A stretch of DNA of 64,000 bases, taken from contig JAKACT010000001.1 of assembly GCA_021821195.1 (NCBI GenBank), positions 310,001 through 374,000 on the forward strand. Direction: 5' to 3'. A program made the position numbers and the translations under genes. This DNA comes from Pseudomonadota bacterium (GTDB lineage: Bacteria; Pseudomonadota; Gammaproteobacteria; Xanthomonadales; Xanthomonadaceae). The notes under the pieces were generated by a model. That model searched no databases. It worked only from the letters and a program-made list of their open reading frames with translations, and was not told the DNA's origin. Below, piece by piece: positions 40,362 to 53,129 of this stretch; within the stretch, counting starts at the first letter, position 1; the number at the start of each line of letters is the position of its first letter.

Positions 40362-41299
40362 ACCCTCCGCGCAATGCCCATGCGCGTGCCGCCCTGCTGA
40401 TGCTGGGCAGCACGCTGGGTTTCGGCCTGATGGCGATCTTCATCCGGCTGGCCTCGAAGACCATCCCAACCTGGGAAGTGGCGTTCTTCCGCAACAGCTT
40501 CGGCTTCCTCACCCTGCTGCCGATGCTGGTGCTGCCGGCGCTGCGCCAGCCGCGTCCGGCCACTGCGTTCGCGGCCAGCGTGCGCACCGACCAGCTGCCG
40601 CGCTACGTGGTGCGCACCGCGATCGGCATCGCCAGCATGTTCTGCGGGTTCTGGGCGATCGCCCACCTGCCGCTGGCACAGGCGGTCTCGCTGGCGTATT
40701 CCTCGCCGATCTTCGTCACCATCGCCGCCATCCTGATGCTCGGCGAGCGCGTGCGCGCACGGCGCTGGACCGCGGTGGCGCTGGGCTTCCTCGGCGTGCT
40801 GGTGATCGTGCGGCCGTGGTCGCATGCGTTCAGCACGGGCTCGCTGGTGGCGGTGGCGGCGGCGGTGCTGAGCGCGCTGGTGGCGATCCAGATCAAGCAG
40901 CTCTCGCAGGTGGACAAGGCCGACACCATCGTGTTCTGGACCTATGCGCTGTGGGTGCCAATGTCGCTGCTGCCGGCGCTATTCGTGTGGGTCTGGCCCA
41001 GCGGCATCACCTGGCTGTGGCTGCTCGCCACCGGCCTGATGGGCACGGTGGGGCAGCTGCTGTGGACGCGCGCGCTGAAGCTGGGCGACGTGTCCGCGCT
41101 GACCCCGATCAGCTTCATGCAGCTGCCGGTGGTCACCCTTGCCGGCTGGGTGCTGTTCGACGAATCGGTGGACGGCCCCACCCTGCTGGGCGCCGGCATC
41201 ATCCTCGGCTCCACCTTCTACATCGCCCACCGCGAAGCCAAGCTGGCGCGCCAGCAGCGCAGCAACGCCCCCAGCGAGGCGGTCGAGCCCGGCAACTAG
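40358..41299 (+). CDS. EamA/DMT-family transporter
   Basis: A 313-residue inner-membrane protein with about ten helices in two EamA halves (FGLMAIFIRLASK and GSLVAVAAAVLSALVAIQIKQLS mark the start of each). The FYIAHREAKLARQQR tail is cytoplasmic. Drug/metabolite exporters of this type move amino acids, nucleosides or unknown metabolites; the substrate cannot be told. Start GTG 40358 overlaps the murB stop. Confidence 0.9.
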   Translation: MNPPRNAHARAALLMLGSTLGFGLMAIFIRLASKTIPTWEVAFFRNSFGFLTLLPMLVLPALRQPRPATAFAASVRTDQLPRYVVRTAIGIASMFCGFWAIAHLPLAQAVSLAYSSPIFVTIAAILMLGERVRARRWTAVALGFLGVLVIVRPWSHAFSTGSLVAVAAAVLSALVAIQIKQLSQVDKADTIVFWTYALWVPMSLLPALFVWVWPSGITWLWLLATGLMGTVGQLLWTRALKLGDVSALTPISFMQLPVVTLAGWVLFDESVDGPTLLGAGIILGSTFYIAHREAKLARQQRSNAPSEAVEPGN

Positions 41300-41377
41300 C
41301 CGACCATGCATTCCGGCACGGGTGACGACCTGCGCAGGGTGCTATTCCTGCACGGTCTTCCCGCCGGATGAACCCCG

Positions 41378-41947
41378 ATGCGCCTTGCCCTGCCATTCCT
41401 GCTCACCGCGCTGGCCGTGCCGGCCTTCGCCTCTGCCCAGAACGCCGCGACCACCACGCCACCCGCGCAGCCGATCAACTTCGCCGTCCCCGCCGCGGCA
41501 GCGCAGGACGTGGCCAGCATCGATGCGATCATCAAGGCGCTCTACGTGGTGATCTCCGGACCGGTGGGCCAGGCCCGCGACTGGAACCGGATGCGCTCCC
41601 TGTTCGTGCCCGATGCCAAGATGATGCCGGTCGGCGTGCGCGCCGATGGCGGTGCCGGCATGCGCCTGCTGCGGGTCAATGACTACGTGGCGCTGTCCGG
41701 CCCGATGCTGGTCGAACGGGGCTTCCGCGAGACCGAGCTTGCGCGCCGCACCGAACAGTTCGGCCACATCGCCCACGTGTTCAGCACCTACGAGGGCAAG
41801 GTCGAGGGCGGCGCGGCGCCGATGCGCGGCATCAACAGCATCCAGCTGATGCATGACGGCCAGCGCTGGTGGATCGTCTCGCTGATGTGGGAAGCAGAGA
41901 ACCCGAAGCTGGCGCTGCCCGCGCAGTACCTGCCCGCCGGCAGGTAG
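41378..41947 (+). CDS. Small exported protein, SnoaL/NTF2-like
   Basis: A 189-residue protein with a signal peptide (ending PAFASAQ, about residue 21). The body has the cone-fold pattern of SnoaL-like/NTF2-like proteins: a helix IDAIIKALYVVISGPVGQ, then RDWNRMRSLFVPDAKM and a C-terminal SIQLMHDGQRWWIVSLMWEAE strand pair. Catalytic activity is uncertain. It converges on the kinase gene with only 7 bp between stop codons. Confidence 0.8.
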   Translation: MRLALPFLLTALAVPAFASAQNAATTTPPAQPINFAVPAAAAQDVASIDAIIKALYVVISGPVGQARDWNRMRSLFVPDAKMMPVGVRADGGAGMRLLRVNDYVALSGPMLVERGFRETELARRTEQFGHIAHVFSTYEGKVEGGAAPMRGINSIQLMHDGQRWWIVSLMWEAENPKLALPAQYLPAGR

Positions 41948-41954
41948 GCGCCGC

Positions 41955-44675
<2,721 letters not shown>

Positions 44676-44766
44676 CGGTAGTCTCCCCTGCCCCGCGATT
44701 CTAGCCGCGGGCGGCCAGTGTCTTGCGCTGGCGTTAGACTCGTGGGTCAGCCAGCTTCGCAATGCC

Positions 44767-45669
44767 ATGACGACCACGGACACCGGGCTGCACGAAACCA
44801 CCCAGCGCACGCTGTTCAGCGAGGGCCCGCTGCGCCCGGCGCCGCGGCCGGCTTGCGTGGTGGTGATCCACGGCGAAGGGCTAGGCCGGCGCGCCGACAT
44901 CCATGCCACGCCGGTGTTGATCGGCCGCTCGCCCGAGGCCGACCTGTCGATCCAGCACAAGAGCGTCTCGCGCCAGCACTGCCGGATCTGGCGCGACGGC
45001 GACACCTGCCGCATCCAGGACCTCGGCGCCACCAACACCACCTGCGTGAACGACACGGGCCTGCAGGGGGAAGCGGTGCTGGCCGATGGCGACCGCATCA
45101 CCGTGGGCGAGAGCATCCTCAAGTTCATCGCCCAGGACAGCGTGGAGGCGCGCTACCACGAAGAGATCTACCAGCTGGCGGTGAACGACCCGCTGACCGA
45201 CCTCTACAACCGCCGCCATTTCTGCGAGATGGTGGACAAGGAAATCGGCCGCGCCCTGCGCCACGAGCGCCCGCTGGCCCTGTGCATCATCGATGTCGAC
45301 CTGTTCAAGCCCGTCAACGACCGCTACGGCCACATCAGCGGCGACGAGGTCCTGCGGCGGATCGGCGCGCTGGTGCACGCGCACGCCCGCGGCGAGGACG
45401 TGGCCGCGCGCATCGGGGGCGAGGAATTCGCCCTGCTGCTGCCGGAATGCGACCTCGCCGATGCCGGCGCGCTGGCGGAACGACTGCGCGCCGCGGTGGC
45501 CGCGGAGGTCTTCGCGCCCGGCGGCGAACCGCAGCGGATCACCATCAGCATCGGCATCGCGGGGCTCGCCGCGGGACGCGACAGCCGCAGCACCCTGATG
45601 GGCGCTGCCGACACGGCCCTGTACCGGGCCAAGAGCGAAGGCCGCAACTGCGTCCGCATCGAGGCGTGA
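44767..45669 (+). CDS. FHA-GGDEF diguanylate cyclase
   Basis: A 300-residue soluble protein: a threonine-rich N-terminus (seven Thr in the first 15 residues), an FHA domain (about 32-125) with all phosphothreonine-contact residues (GRSPEADL, SVSRQH and the Asn of ATNTT), then a GGDEF domain (about 140-300) with the active-site IGGEEF and a typical DPLTDLYNRRHF start. FHA domains bind phosphothreonine, so the cyclase may be switched by phosphorylation. The adjacent divergent kinase is the obvious candidate. The RxxD product-inhibition site before GGEEF is not obvious. Confidence 0.93.
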   Translation: MTTTDTGLHETTQRTLFSEGPLRPAPRPACVVVIHGEGLGRRADIHATPVLIGRSPEADLSIQHKSVSRQHCRIWRDGDTCRIQDLGATNTTCVNDTGLQGEAVLADGDRITVGESILKFIAQDSVEARYHEEIYQLAVNDPLTDLYNRRHFCEMVDKEIGRALRHERPLALCIIDVDLFKPVNDRYGHISGDEVLRRIGALVHAHARGEDVAARIGGEEFALLLPECDLADAGALAERLRAAVAAEVFAPGGEPQRITISIGIAGLAAGRDSRSTLMGAADTALYRAKSEGRNCVRIEA

Positions 45670-45679
45670 CGCGGATGGA

Positions 45680-46933
<1,254 letters not shown>

Positions 46934-46965
46934 GCGGACATTTTAGCGACTGCGACGCACTTCCA

Positions 46966-47088
46966 TGCACGGCTTGGCTGCGTGGCGGGCCTGCTTCGAG
47001 CGCGCCATGGATGGCGCGCGGCCGCGCATCGTAGCTGGATGCGAAGCTTAAGCGGCGAAACGGGCCCGCCACGCAGCCAAGCCGTGCA
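46966..47088. repeat. 123-bp nested inverted repeat (possible MITE/REP-like element)
   Basis: Two perfect 26-base arms (46966-46991 and 47063-47088) enclose 71 bases. Inside are a 9-base palindrome pair (47000-47008 with 47011-47019), a 6-base pair (46993-46998 with 47042-47047) and a smaller hairpin (about 47026-47030 with 47038-47042). It lies between the divergent ispG and xseA starts. No transposase and no clear target duplication were seen. It may be a mobile palindromic element or a structural/regulatory site. Confidence 0.75.
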
Positions 47089-47143
47089 GCGACAAACCAC
47101 GTCGTGCGCGCCGCGAAATACCACATTTCGCTACGATGCCCCC

Positions 47144-48553
47144 ATGCAACGCAACGCCAACATCCTCACCCCCAGCCAGCTGAACACGCTGGCGCGCGAC
47201 CTGCTGGAAGGCAGCTTTCCCAGCGTCGTGGTGGAGGGCGAGATCGGCAATCTCGCGCGGCCGTCGTCGGGCCACCTGTATTTCACCCTCAAGGACGCGC
47301 GTGCGCAGGTGCGCTGTGCGCTGTTCAAGCCCAAGAGCCAGTGGCTGAACTTCATTCCGCGCGAAGGCCTCAAGGTGCTGGCGCGCGGCCGCCTGACCCT
47401 GTACGAGGCACGCGGCGACTACCAGCTGGTGCTGGACGGCATGGAGGACGCCGGTGAAGGCGCACTGCGGCGGGCCTATGAGGAACTGAAGGCGCGGCTG
47501 CAGGCGGAAGGGCTGTTCGACGCCGCCCGCAAACGCGCCCTGCCCGCCTTCCCGCGCCGGATCGCGGTGCTGACTTCGCCCTCCGGTGCGGTGATCCGCG
47601 ACATCGCCAGCGTGCTGCGCCGCCGTTTTCCGCTGCTGGACGTCGAGCTGTTGCCGGTACCGGTGCAGGGCGAAGGCGCCGCCGCGCGCATCCGCAGCAT
47701 GCTCCTGCGCGCCGACGCCAGCGGCCGTTTCGATGCCATCGTGCTGGCACGCGGCGGTGGCTCGCTGGAAGACCTGTGGGCCTTCAACGACGAGGCGCTG
47801 GCGCGCGCAATCGCCGACTGCATGACGCCGGTGGTCTCGGCGATCGGCCACGAGACCGACTTTTCCCTGAGCGACTTCGCCGCCGACCTGCGCGCACCGA
47901 CGCCCTCGGCCGCCGCGGAACTGCTGGTGCCCGACGCCGCCGGCCTGTCGGCGCGGCTGGCCGCCCTGCAGCGGCAGCTGCAGGCCCGGCAGGCCAATGC
48001 CCTGCGCCAGCGCATGCAGCGCCTGGATCGGTCGATGCTGCGGCTGCAGGCGCAGCGTCCGCAGGCGCGGCTGGAAGCGTTCGCGCGCCGCACCACGCAG
48101 GCACGGCAGCGCCTGCACAACGCCATGCAGCGGCGGCTGGAACGCCAACATGCCGTGCTGCGCCACGCCGACGCGACCCTGCGCGCGCAACATCCGCAGC
48201 GCCGGCTGGAGCGGCTGCGGCAACGGCTGGCGGAACTGCGGCCACGCCCGCGTGCGCTGCTCTCCCGCCAACTGCAGGCCCTGCAGCTACGGCTGCAATC
48301 GCTTGAGCACCGTCCGCGCACGCTGCTGGTCCAGCGCCTCCAGCACGACGCCGTGCACCTGCGCGGGCTGGCGCGTTCGCTGCATGCGATCAGTCCACTG
48401 GCCACGGTGGCGCGCGGCTACAGCATCCTGCAGCGCGATGACGGCCACGTGGTGCGCGGCATCGACGAGGTCGCTGTCGGCGACCAGCTGCACGCGCGCG
48501 TGCACGACGGCGAGCTGGTCGTGCGGGTGGAAGCGGCAATCCCCGCTGCGTAG
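47144..48553 (+). CDS. xseA: Exodeoxyribonuclease VII large subunit
   Basis: The nuclease subunit of exonuclease VII, 469 residues. An N-terminal OB-fold (about 10-100, [32 protein letters not shown]) is followed by the catalytic domain (about 120-320, [44 protein letters not shown]) and a long Arg/Gln-rich coiled coil (about 300-430) that binds XseB. The ATG at 47144 is fixed by the conserved N-terminus; upstream frame extends through the inverted repeat and is not protein-like. xseB is not adjacent. Confidence 0.96.
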   Translation: MQRNANILTPSQLNTLARDLLEGSFPSVVVEGEIGNLARPSSGHLYFTLKDARAQVRCALFKPKSQWLNFIPREGLKVLARGRLTLYEARGDYQLVLDGMEDAGEGALRRAYEELKARLQAEGLFDAARKRALPAFPRRIAVLTSPSGAVIRDIASVLRRRFPLLDVELLPVPVQGEGAAARIRSMLLRADASGRFDAIVLARGGGSLEDLWAFNDEALARAIADCMTPVVSAIGHETDFSLSDFAADLRAPTPSAAAELLVPDAAGLSARLAALQRQLQARQANALRQRMQRLDRSMLRLQAQRPQARLEAFARRTTQARQRLHNAMQRRLERQHAVLRHADATLRAQHPQRRLERLRQRLAELRPRPRALLSRQLQALQLRLQSLEHRPRTLLVQRLQHDAVHLRGLARSLHAISPLATVARGYSILQRDDGHVVRGIDEVAVGDQLHARVHDGELVVRVEAAIPAA

Positions 48554-48561
48554 CGCTGGCG

Positions 48562-51411
48562 TCAAGCCGCCGGCAGCGGCACCGGCGGGCTGAACAGGAA
48601 GCCCTGCGCGTAGATGCAGCCGAGTTCCAGCAGGCGGTCGCGCTGGTGGCGGGTTTCCACCCCCTCGGCGATCAGTTCGATGCCCAAGCTGGTGGCCAGC
48701 GCGACGATCGCGCGGATCACCGCCACGCTTTCGGCATAGCCGTCGCTTTCCAGCCCGGCCACGAAACTGCGGTCGATCTTCAGGCTGGCAATCGGGAACC
48801 GGTGCAGGTAGGACAGCGCGGAAAAACCGGTGCCGAAATCATCCAACTGCGCCAGCACGCCGTGGCTGCGCAACAGCGCCAGGCTTTCCAGCGTGCGCGG
48901 GGCGTCGTCCAGCAGCGCCACCTCGGTGATCTCGATCCGCAGCCGCTCCGGCGCCACGCCCGCCGCATCCAGCAGCGACAGCAACCGGGTGGCGAAGTCC
49001 GGCGCGCGGAAATGCCGCGGCGAAACATTGATCGCCGCATAGCCGGGCAGCGGATGGCGCGACAGATCCTCGATCACCCGCGCGTACAGCAGCCAGTCGA
49101 TCTGCTCGATCAAGCCGCTGTCCTCGCCCACGTCGAGGAATTCGCCGGGCACCAGCAGGCCCTGCTGTTCGTGCCGCCAGCGCAGCAGCGCCTCCTGCCC
49201 CACCGGCTCGCCAGAATCCATCCGCACGATCGGCTGGTAGTACGGCACGAAGCGCTCGGACTGGATCGCGCGGCGCAGGTCGGTTTCCATGTCCAGGCTG
49301 CGGGTTGCCTCGCGGTGCATTTGTTCGTCGAACATCGCGCAGCGGTCGCGGCCGTCGCTCTTGGCCCGGTACATCGCGGCATCGGCGTCGCGCAGCATTT
49401 CCTCGCCGCTGCGGTAGCGCGGGTGCCACAACGCGATGCCAATGCTGGCGCTGGGGAACAGTTCGCGCCCAGCCACCCACAGCGGCGCATTGAGCGCCGA
49501 CAGCACGCGCCGACCGAGTTCCTCGGCCATGCCCGGACCGTCCAGTCCTTCGGCGAGGATGGCGAATTCGTCGCCGCCAAGGCGCGACACCACGTCGTCT
49601 CCGCGCACGGTGCCGACGATGCGCCGACCGGCCTCGACCAGCAGTTCGTCGCCCACCGCGTGGCCCACGCTGTCGTTGACCAGCTTGAACCGGTCCAGGT
49701 CCATGAACAGCACGGCGAAGCAGGCCTGCGGATCGTCCGCCGCCGACGTAATCGCGCGCGCCAACCGCTCCAGCAGCTGTAGGCGGTTGGGCAGCCCGGT
49801 CAACGCATCGTGCCGGGTCTGGTGGATGAGCCTGCGCTCGGCGCGCATGCGCTCGCCGATCTGTTCCACCAACTCCGCATTGGTCTCGGCCAGTTCGCGG
49901 GTGCGTTCGCTGACGCGCTGCTCGAGGTTGGCATGGGCCTGCACCAGCCGGTCCTGCGCCTGCTTGCGCGCCAGGCTGCTGCCGATGTGGAAGGCCACGA
50001 AGGTCAGCAGGTCCTGGTCGCGGACGCTGAAACGGATGTCCGCGGAGTAGCTCTGCACCGCGATCACCCCAACCACCTTGTCCTCGTGCATCAGCGGCAC
50101 GCCCAGCCAGCAATGGGCCAGGCTGCCGTGGCTGCGCACCCTGCCTTCCGCCTGCAACGCCTCGATGCGGGCGCGGTCGGCCAGCAGCGGCTTGCCGTTG
50201 CCCAGGACGTATTCGGTCAGCCCGGCGGCCAGCTTGCGCGGCACCCGGTCGACGTCGCGCTCGTCCACCGAGTAGGGGAACTCGAGCATGCTGCCGTCGT
50301 CGGACAGCATCGCGATGTAGAAATTCTGCGCGTACAGCAGCTCGCTGACGATGTCGTGGACCGCGGCGTAGAAGCTGTCGAGGCTGTCGCTGGTCATCGA
50401 CAGTTCGGCGATGCGGAACAGCGCGCGCTGGATCTCCTGCACGCGCTTGCGTTCGAACACCTCCGCCTGCAGCTCCTCGTTGGCGCGGCGCAGCTCGGTG
50501 GTGCGTTCGGCGACCCGCGCTTCCAGCCGCTTGCGCGCCTCGCGCCGCTCCAGCGCAGTCAGCACGTGCTGGGCCACGTAGGCCAGCAGCACCCGGTCGT
50601 CATCGGTGTAGACATCGGCCTGGCGGTAGTTCTGCACCACCAGCGCGCCGGCGACGCGCTCATCGCGGCTCATCGGCACGCCCAGCCAGTCGGCGCTGTC
50701 CGGGCCGCTGTCGTCACCGCGGGGGATACCGAACTGCGCGCGCAGTTCCGCCGACGGCCCACGCAGGGTTTCGCCGCTGCGCAGCAAGCACATGGTGAGC
50801 GTGTTCTCCTCGTCGGTGACCGGGATTTCCTGATCAGGATCGTTGACCCAGGGATCCAGCTGGTCGACGAAATACAGGAACCGCATCGCCTTGCGACTGT
50901 CGTCGTAGAGCACGATGTAGAAGTTCTCGGCGTACATCAGTTCGCCGACGATGGCATGCACCCGCCGCAGCATCACCGGCAGGTCGAGGTTGCTGCCGGC
51001 CAGGTCGGCGATCTCGTAAAGCGCCTGGCGCAGCTGCTCGGAGCGCTGCAACGACGCGATCCGCTGTTCCGCCAGCGCCTGCCGCACGGCTTGGTCCAAC
51101 AGTTGCCGCGCACCGGACAGCCAATAGCTGCCGATCCCCTCCGGCCACGGCAACCGGTGGCTGGCGACCACCGCCAGCTCCGCGCCGTCCGGGCCGCGCC
51201 ATTCCTGCCGCAGCAGGCCAGCGCCCTGGGGTTCACCGCCGGCCACGTCGCTGCCGGCGCCCAGCAGCGCCTGCCGCCACTCCACCCGCACGCATGCGCC
51301 CTCGGGCAGCGTTTGCGCCAAGGCCCCCGCCATCCCCATGAGCGCACCATCGCGCCGCCGCTGGGCGGCCTTGATCGCGGTGGGCGGAATGGTGGCCAAG
51401 GAACCGTTCAT
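48562..51411 (-). CDS. Soluble GAF-GAF-GGDEF-EAL protein (c-di-GMP turnover)
   Basis: A 949-residue cytoplasmic protein: N-terminal region, first GAF (about 120-290), coiled coil with QAEVFERKRVQEIQ, second GAF (about 330-480), a second coiled coil, GGDEF (LGGDEF, about 615) and EAL (GQEALLRW, about 725). Motifs [28 protein letters not shown] and AEGVETR are intact, so hydrolysis is likely; cyclase residues are intact too. GAF domains may sense small molecules or redox. The start ATG at 51411 is a best guess; the frame is open to 51537, and the first clear GAF begins far inside. It is divergent from the sigma factor gene. Confidence 0.9.
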   Translation of the reverse strand: MNGSLATIPPTAIKAAQRRRDGALMGMAGALAQTLPEGACVRVEWRQALLGAGSDVAGGEPQGAGLLRQEWRGPDGAELAVVASHRLPWPEGIGSYWLSGARQLLDQAVRQALAEQRIASLQRSEQLRQALYEIADLAGSNLDLPVMLRRVHAIVGELMYAENFYIVLYDDSRKAMRFLYFVDQLDPWVNDPDQEIPVTDEENTLTMCLLRSGETLRGPSAELRAQFGIPRGDDSGPDSADWLGVPMSRDERVAGALVVQNYRQADVYTDDDRVLLAYVAQHVLTALERREARKRLEARVAERTTELRRANEELQAEVFERKRVQEIQRALFRIAELSMTSDSLDSFYAAVHDIVSELLYAQNFYIAMLSDDGSMLEFPYSVDERDVDRVPRKLAAGLTEYVLGNGKPLLADRARIEALQAEGRVRSHGSLAHCWLGVPLMHEDKVVGVIAVQSYSADIRFSVRDQDLLTFVAFHIGSSLARKQAQDRLVQAHANLEQRVSERTRELAETNAELVEQIGERMRAERRLIHQTRHDALTGLPNRLQLLERLARAITSAADDPQACFAVLFMDLDRFKLVNDSVGHAVGDELLVEAGRRIVGTVRGDDVVSRLGGDEFAILAEGLDGPGMAEELGRRVLSALNAPLWVAGRELFPSASIGIALWHPRYRSGEEMLRDADAAMYRAKSDGRDRCAMFDEQMHREATRSLDMETDLRRAIQSERFVPYYQPIVRMDSGEPVGQEALLRWRHEQQGLLVPGEFLDVGEDSGLIEQIDWLLYARVIEDLSRHPLPGYAAINVSPRHFRAPDFATRLLSLLDAAGVAPERLRIEITEVALLDDAPRTLESLALLRSHGVLAQLDDFGTGFSALSYLHRFPIASLKIDRSFVAGLESDGYAESVAVIRAIVALATSLGIELIAEGVETRHQRDRLLELGCIYAQGFLFSPPVPLPAA

Positions 51412-51559
51412 CTGCCAGGCATATTGCCTGCAACGGGAAAGCCGCGCCATGCCGGCAAACCCCACCCCGCCCGCCCAGGCGTTGGTGTCCACCATGGATT
51501 GCTTGAGACTGCCGACGCCCCCCTTCCCGGCGGCCACGCCTGCCCGTAGGCTGGCGCCC

Positions 51560-52126
51560 GTGAATGCGCCGGAAAGCAGCGATGAATGCCTGATGCTGGC
51601 CTGGATTGCCGGTGACGCCGGCGCGTTCGAACAGCTCTATGCCCGCCACCGGCTCAAGCTCTACCGCTACCTACTGCGCCAGCTGCGGGACAACGGGCTG
51701 GCCGACGAGCTGTTCCAGGACGTCTGGCAGCGGGTGATCGCCGCCCGCGCCGGCTGGTCGGTGCAGGAAAAAACCGCCGAAGCCGGTTTCGTCGCATGGC
51801 TCTACACCATCGCCCACCACCGCCTTGGCGACCACTGGCGCAGCCTGAAGCATCGCCCCGCCGCGCCAGTGGACGCGGACGAGCGGCTGGCACGGCTTGC
51901 CGATGCCGACACACCCGAGCGCGTATTGTCGGAGTTCGAGCGCCGCCGCCAGCTGCAGCTCGCGCTAGACGACCTGCCCGACGAACAGCGCGAGGTGCTA
52001 CTGCTGCGGCTGGAGCAGGAATTGACCCTGGAGGAGATCGGCGAGGTCACCGGCGTGGGCCGGGAGACGGTGAAATCCCGCCTTCGCTATGCCATGGACA
52101 AGCTGCGCGCGAGACTGCCGTCATGA
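51560..52126 (+). CDS. ECF-type sigma factor
   Basis: A 188-residue RNA polymerase sigma factor with region 2 (about 15-90, AGAFEQLYARHRLKLYRYLLRQLRD to FVAWLYTIAHHRLGDHWRS) and region 4 (about 125-185, LDDLPDEQREVLLLRLEQELTLEEIGEVTGVGRETVKSRLRYAMDKLR). There is no C-terminal extension. The start is the GTG at 51560; an in-frame ATG at 51449 exists but precedes the sigma core by a poorly conserved stretch. The stop overlaps the next gene (ATGA), which is probably its membrane partner. Confidence 0.92.
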   Translation: MNAPESSDECLMLAWIAGDAGAFEQLYARHRLKLYRYLLRQLRDNGLADELFQDVWQRVIAARAGWSVQEKTAEAGFVAWLYTIAHHRLGDHWRSLKHRPAAPVDADERLARLADADTPERVLSEFERRRQLQLALDDLPDEQREVLLLRLEQELTLEEIGEVTGVGRETVKSRLRYAMDKLRARLPS

Positions 52127-53055
52127 CCCGTTCGCCCCGCCAACCGTTGGATGCCGAGGAGCGCGCGCTGGCCGCAGGCCTGCCACGCCCGCACGGCCGC
52201 GATGAGCCCGGCGCCGGCATCGATGCACGCATCCTGGCCGCCGCGCACGCAGCCGCGGCATCGCCGCTGCCGGCCACGCCCCGCAGGCGGCGCTGGATCG
52301 TGCCTGCAGGACTGGCCGCCTCGCTGTGCCTGGCGGTGGGGCTGGCCTGGCGCGTCCAGCTTGCGCCGCCGGACGCCGCGCCTGCGGCCGCTCCCCCCAT
52401 GGGGCAGGCGCCGACCGCGCCCGTCGACACTTATCCGGCATCGCCGCAAACCGCGATCACGGCACCGCAGGTGCAACCCCAGCCGGCACCCACGGTGGTC
52501 CCGGTGCCCACGCCCGCGCCCGCGCCGGTTCCGTCACGTAGCCTCCCCGCTGCGGACACCGCGTCGATGATCGACGGGATGCCCCCCGCGCCTGCCAGCG
52601 CGCCGCCAACGGGGGGGATCGCGCCAACGCCGGTGACTGCGTTCCCCGCCTTGCCTGCGCCGCCGGCACCGCCGCCCCCGGTCGAACCTGCCGTCGCGCC
52701 GCGCGCGCTGGCAACTGAATCGGTCGCGGCACCCGCCGCGCGCGCCGCCCCTACGCCGGCCCCTACGCCGGCCCCTACGCCGGCCATGGCCGCCAAGGCG
52801 CGCGCCACCCCGACGGCCGTGCTGGCCCAGGATGCGGCTCCCGACGCGCCGGAGGCGGACGTCCCGCCGGCCACTGCGGATGCGCCGGAAGTGCGCGAGG
52901 CTTGGCTGCGCCGGATCGGTCAACTACAGCGCGAAGGCAGGACCGCCGAAGCCCGCGCCAGCCTCGCCGAATTCCGTCGCCGCTACCCGGACGTCGTGCT
53001 GCCGGCGGAACTGCGCGCGCTGGAAACACCCACGACGGAGCCGGCGTCGCAGTGA
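52123..53055 (+). CDS. Proline-rich membrane protein, putative anti-sigma factor
   Basis: A 310-residue protein coupled to the sigma gene. Residues about 1-58 are cytoplasmic, with DIARILAAAHAAA-like helices; a single helix follows at about 59-80 (WIVPAGLAASLCLAVGLAW). Then about 180 residues are rich in Pro, Ala and Thr (APAPVPS, PAPPAPPPPVEP, PTPAPTPAPT), and a short TPR-like end (about 265-300, REGRTAEARASLAEFRRRYP). Placement and topology suggest an anti-sigma factor, but no zinc or ASD motif is seen. The Pro-rich part might span the periplasm. Confidence 0.7.
   Translation: MTRSPRQPLDAEERALAAGLPRPHGRDEPGAGIDARILAAAHAAAASPLPATPRRRRWIVPAGLAASLCLAVGLAWRVQLAPPDAAPAAAPPMGQAPTAPVDTYPASPQTAITAPQVQPQPAPTVVPVPTPAPAPVPSRSLPAADTASMIDGMPPAPASAPPTGGIAPTPVTAFPALPAPPAPPPPVEPAVAPRALATESVAAPAARAAPTPAPTPAPTPAMAAKARATPTAVLAQDAAPDAPEADVPPATADAPEVREAWLRRIGQLQREGRTAEARASLAEFRRRYPDVVLPAELRALETPTTEPASQ
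52749..52784. repeat. 12-bp tandem repeat (3 copies) in the anti-sigma-like gene
   Basis: Three identical units of CCCTACGCCGGC, in frame, encode Pro-Thr-Pro-Ala in the proline-rich linker. Unit number may vary between strains. Confidence 0.85.
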
Positions 53056-53129
53056 GCCAACGGTCGCTCCCAGGCATTCGCCTGACCTGGATCGCGGCAA
53101 CAGCGGGACGTCGCCGGTAAACTGCGCGC

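Noticed and set aside
51449-51559. Longer start for the ECF sigma factor at ATG 51449
   Set aside because: The extra residues resemble no sigma region, and the GTG at 51560 sits at the expected distance from region 2.
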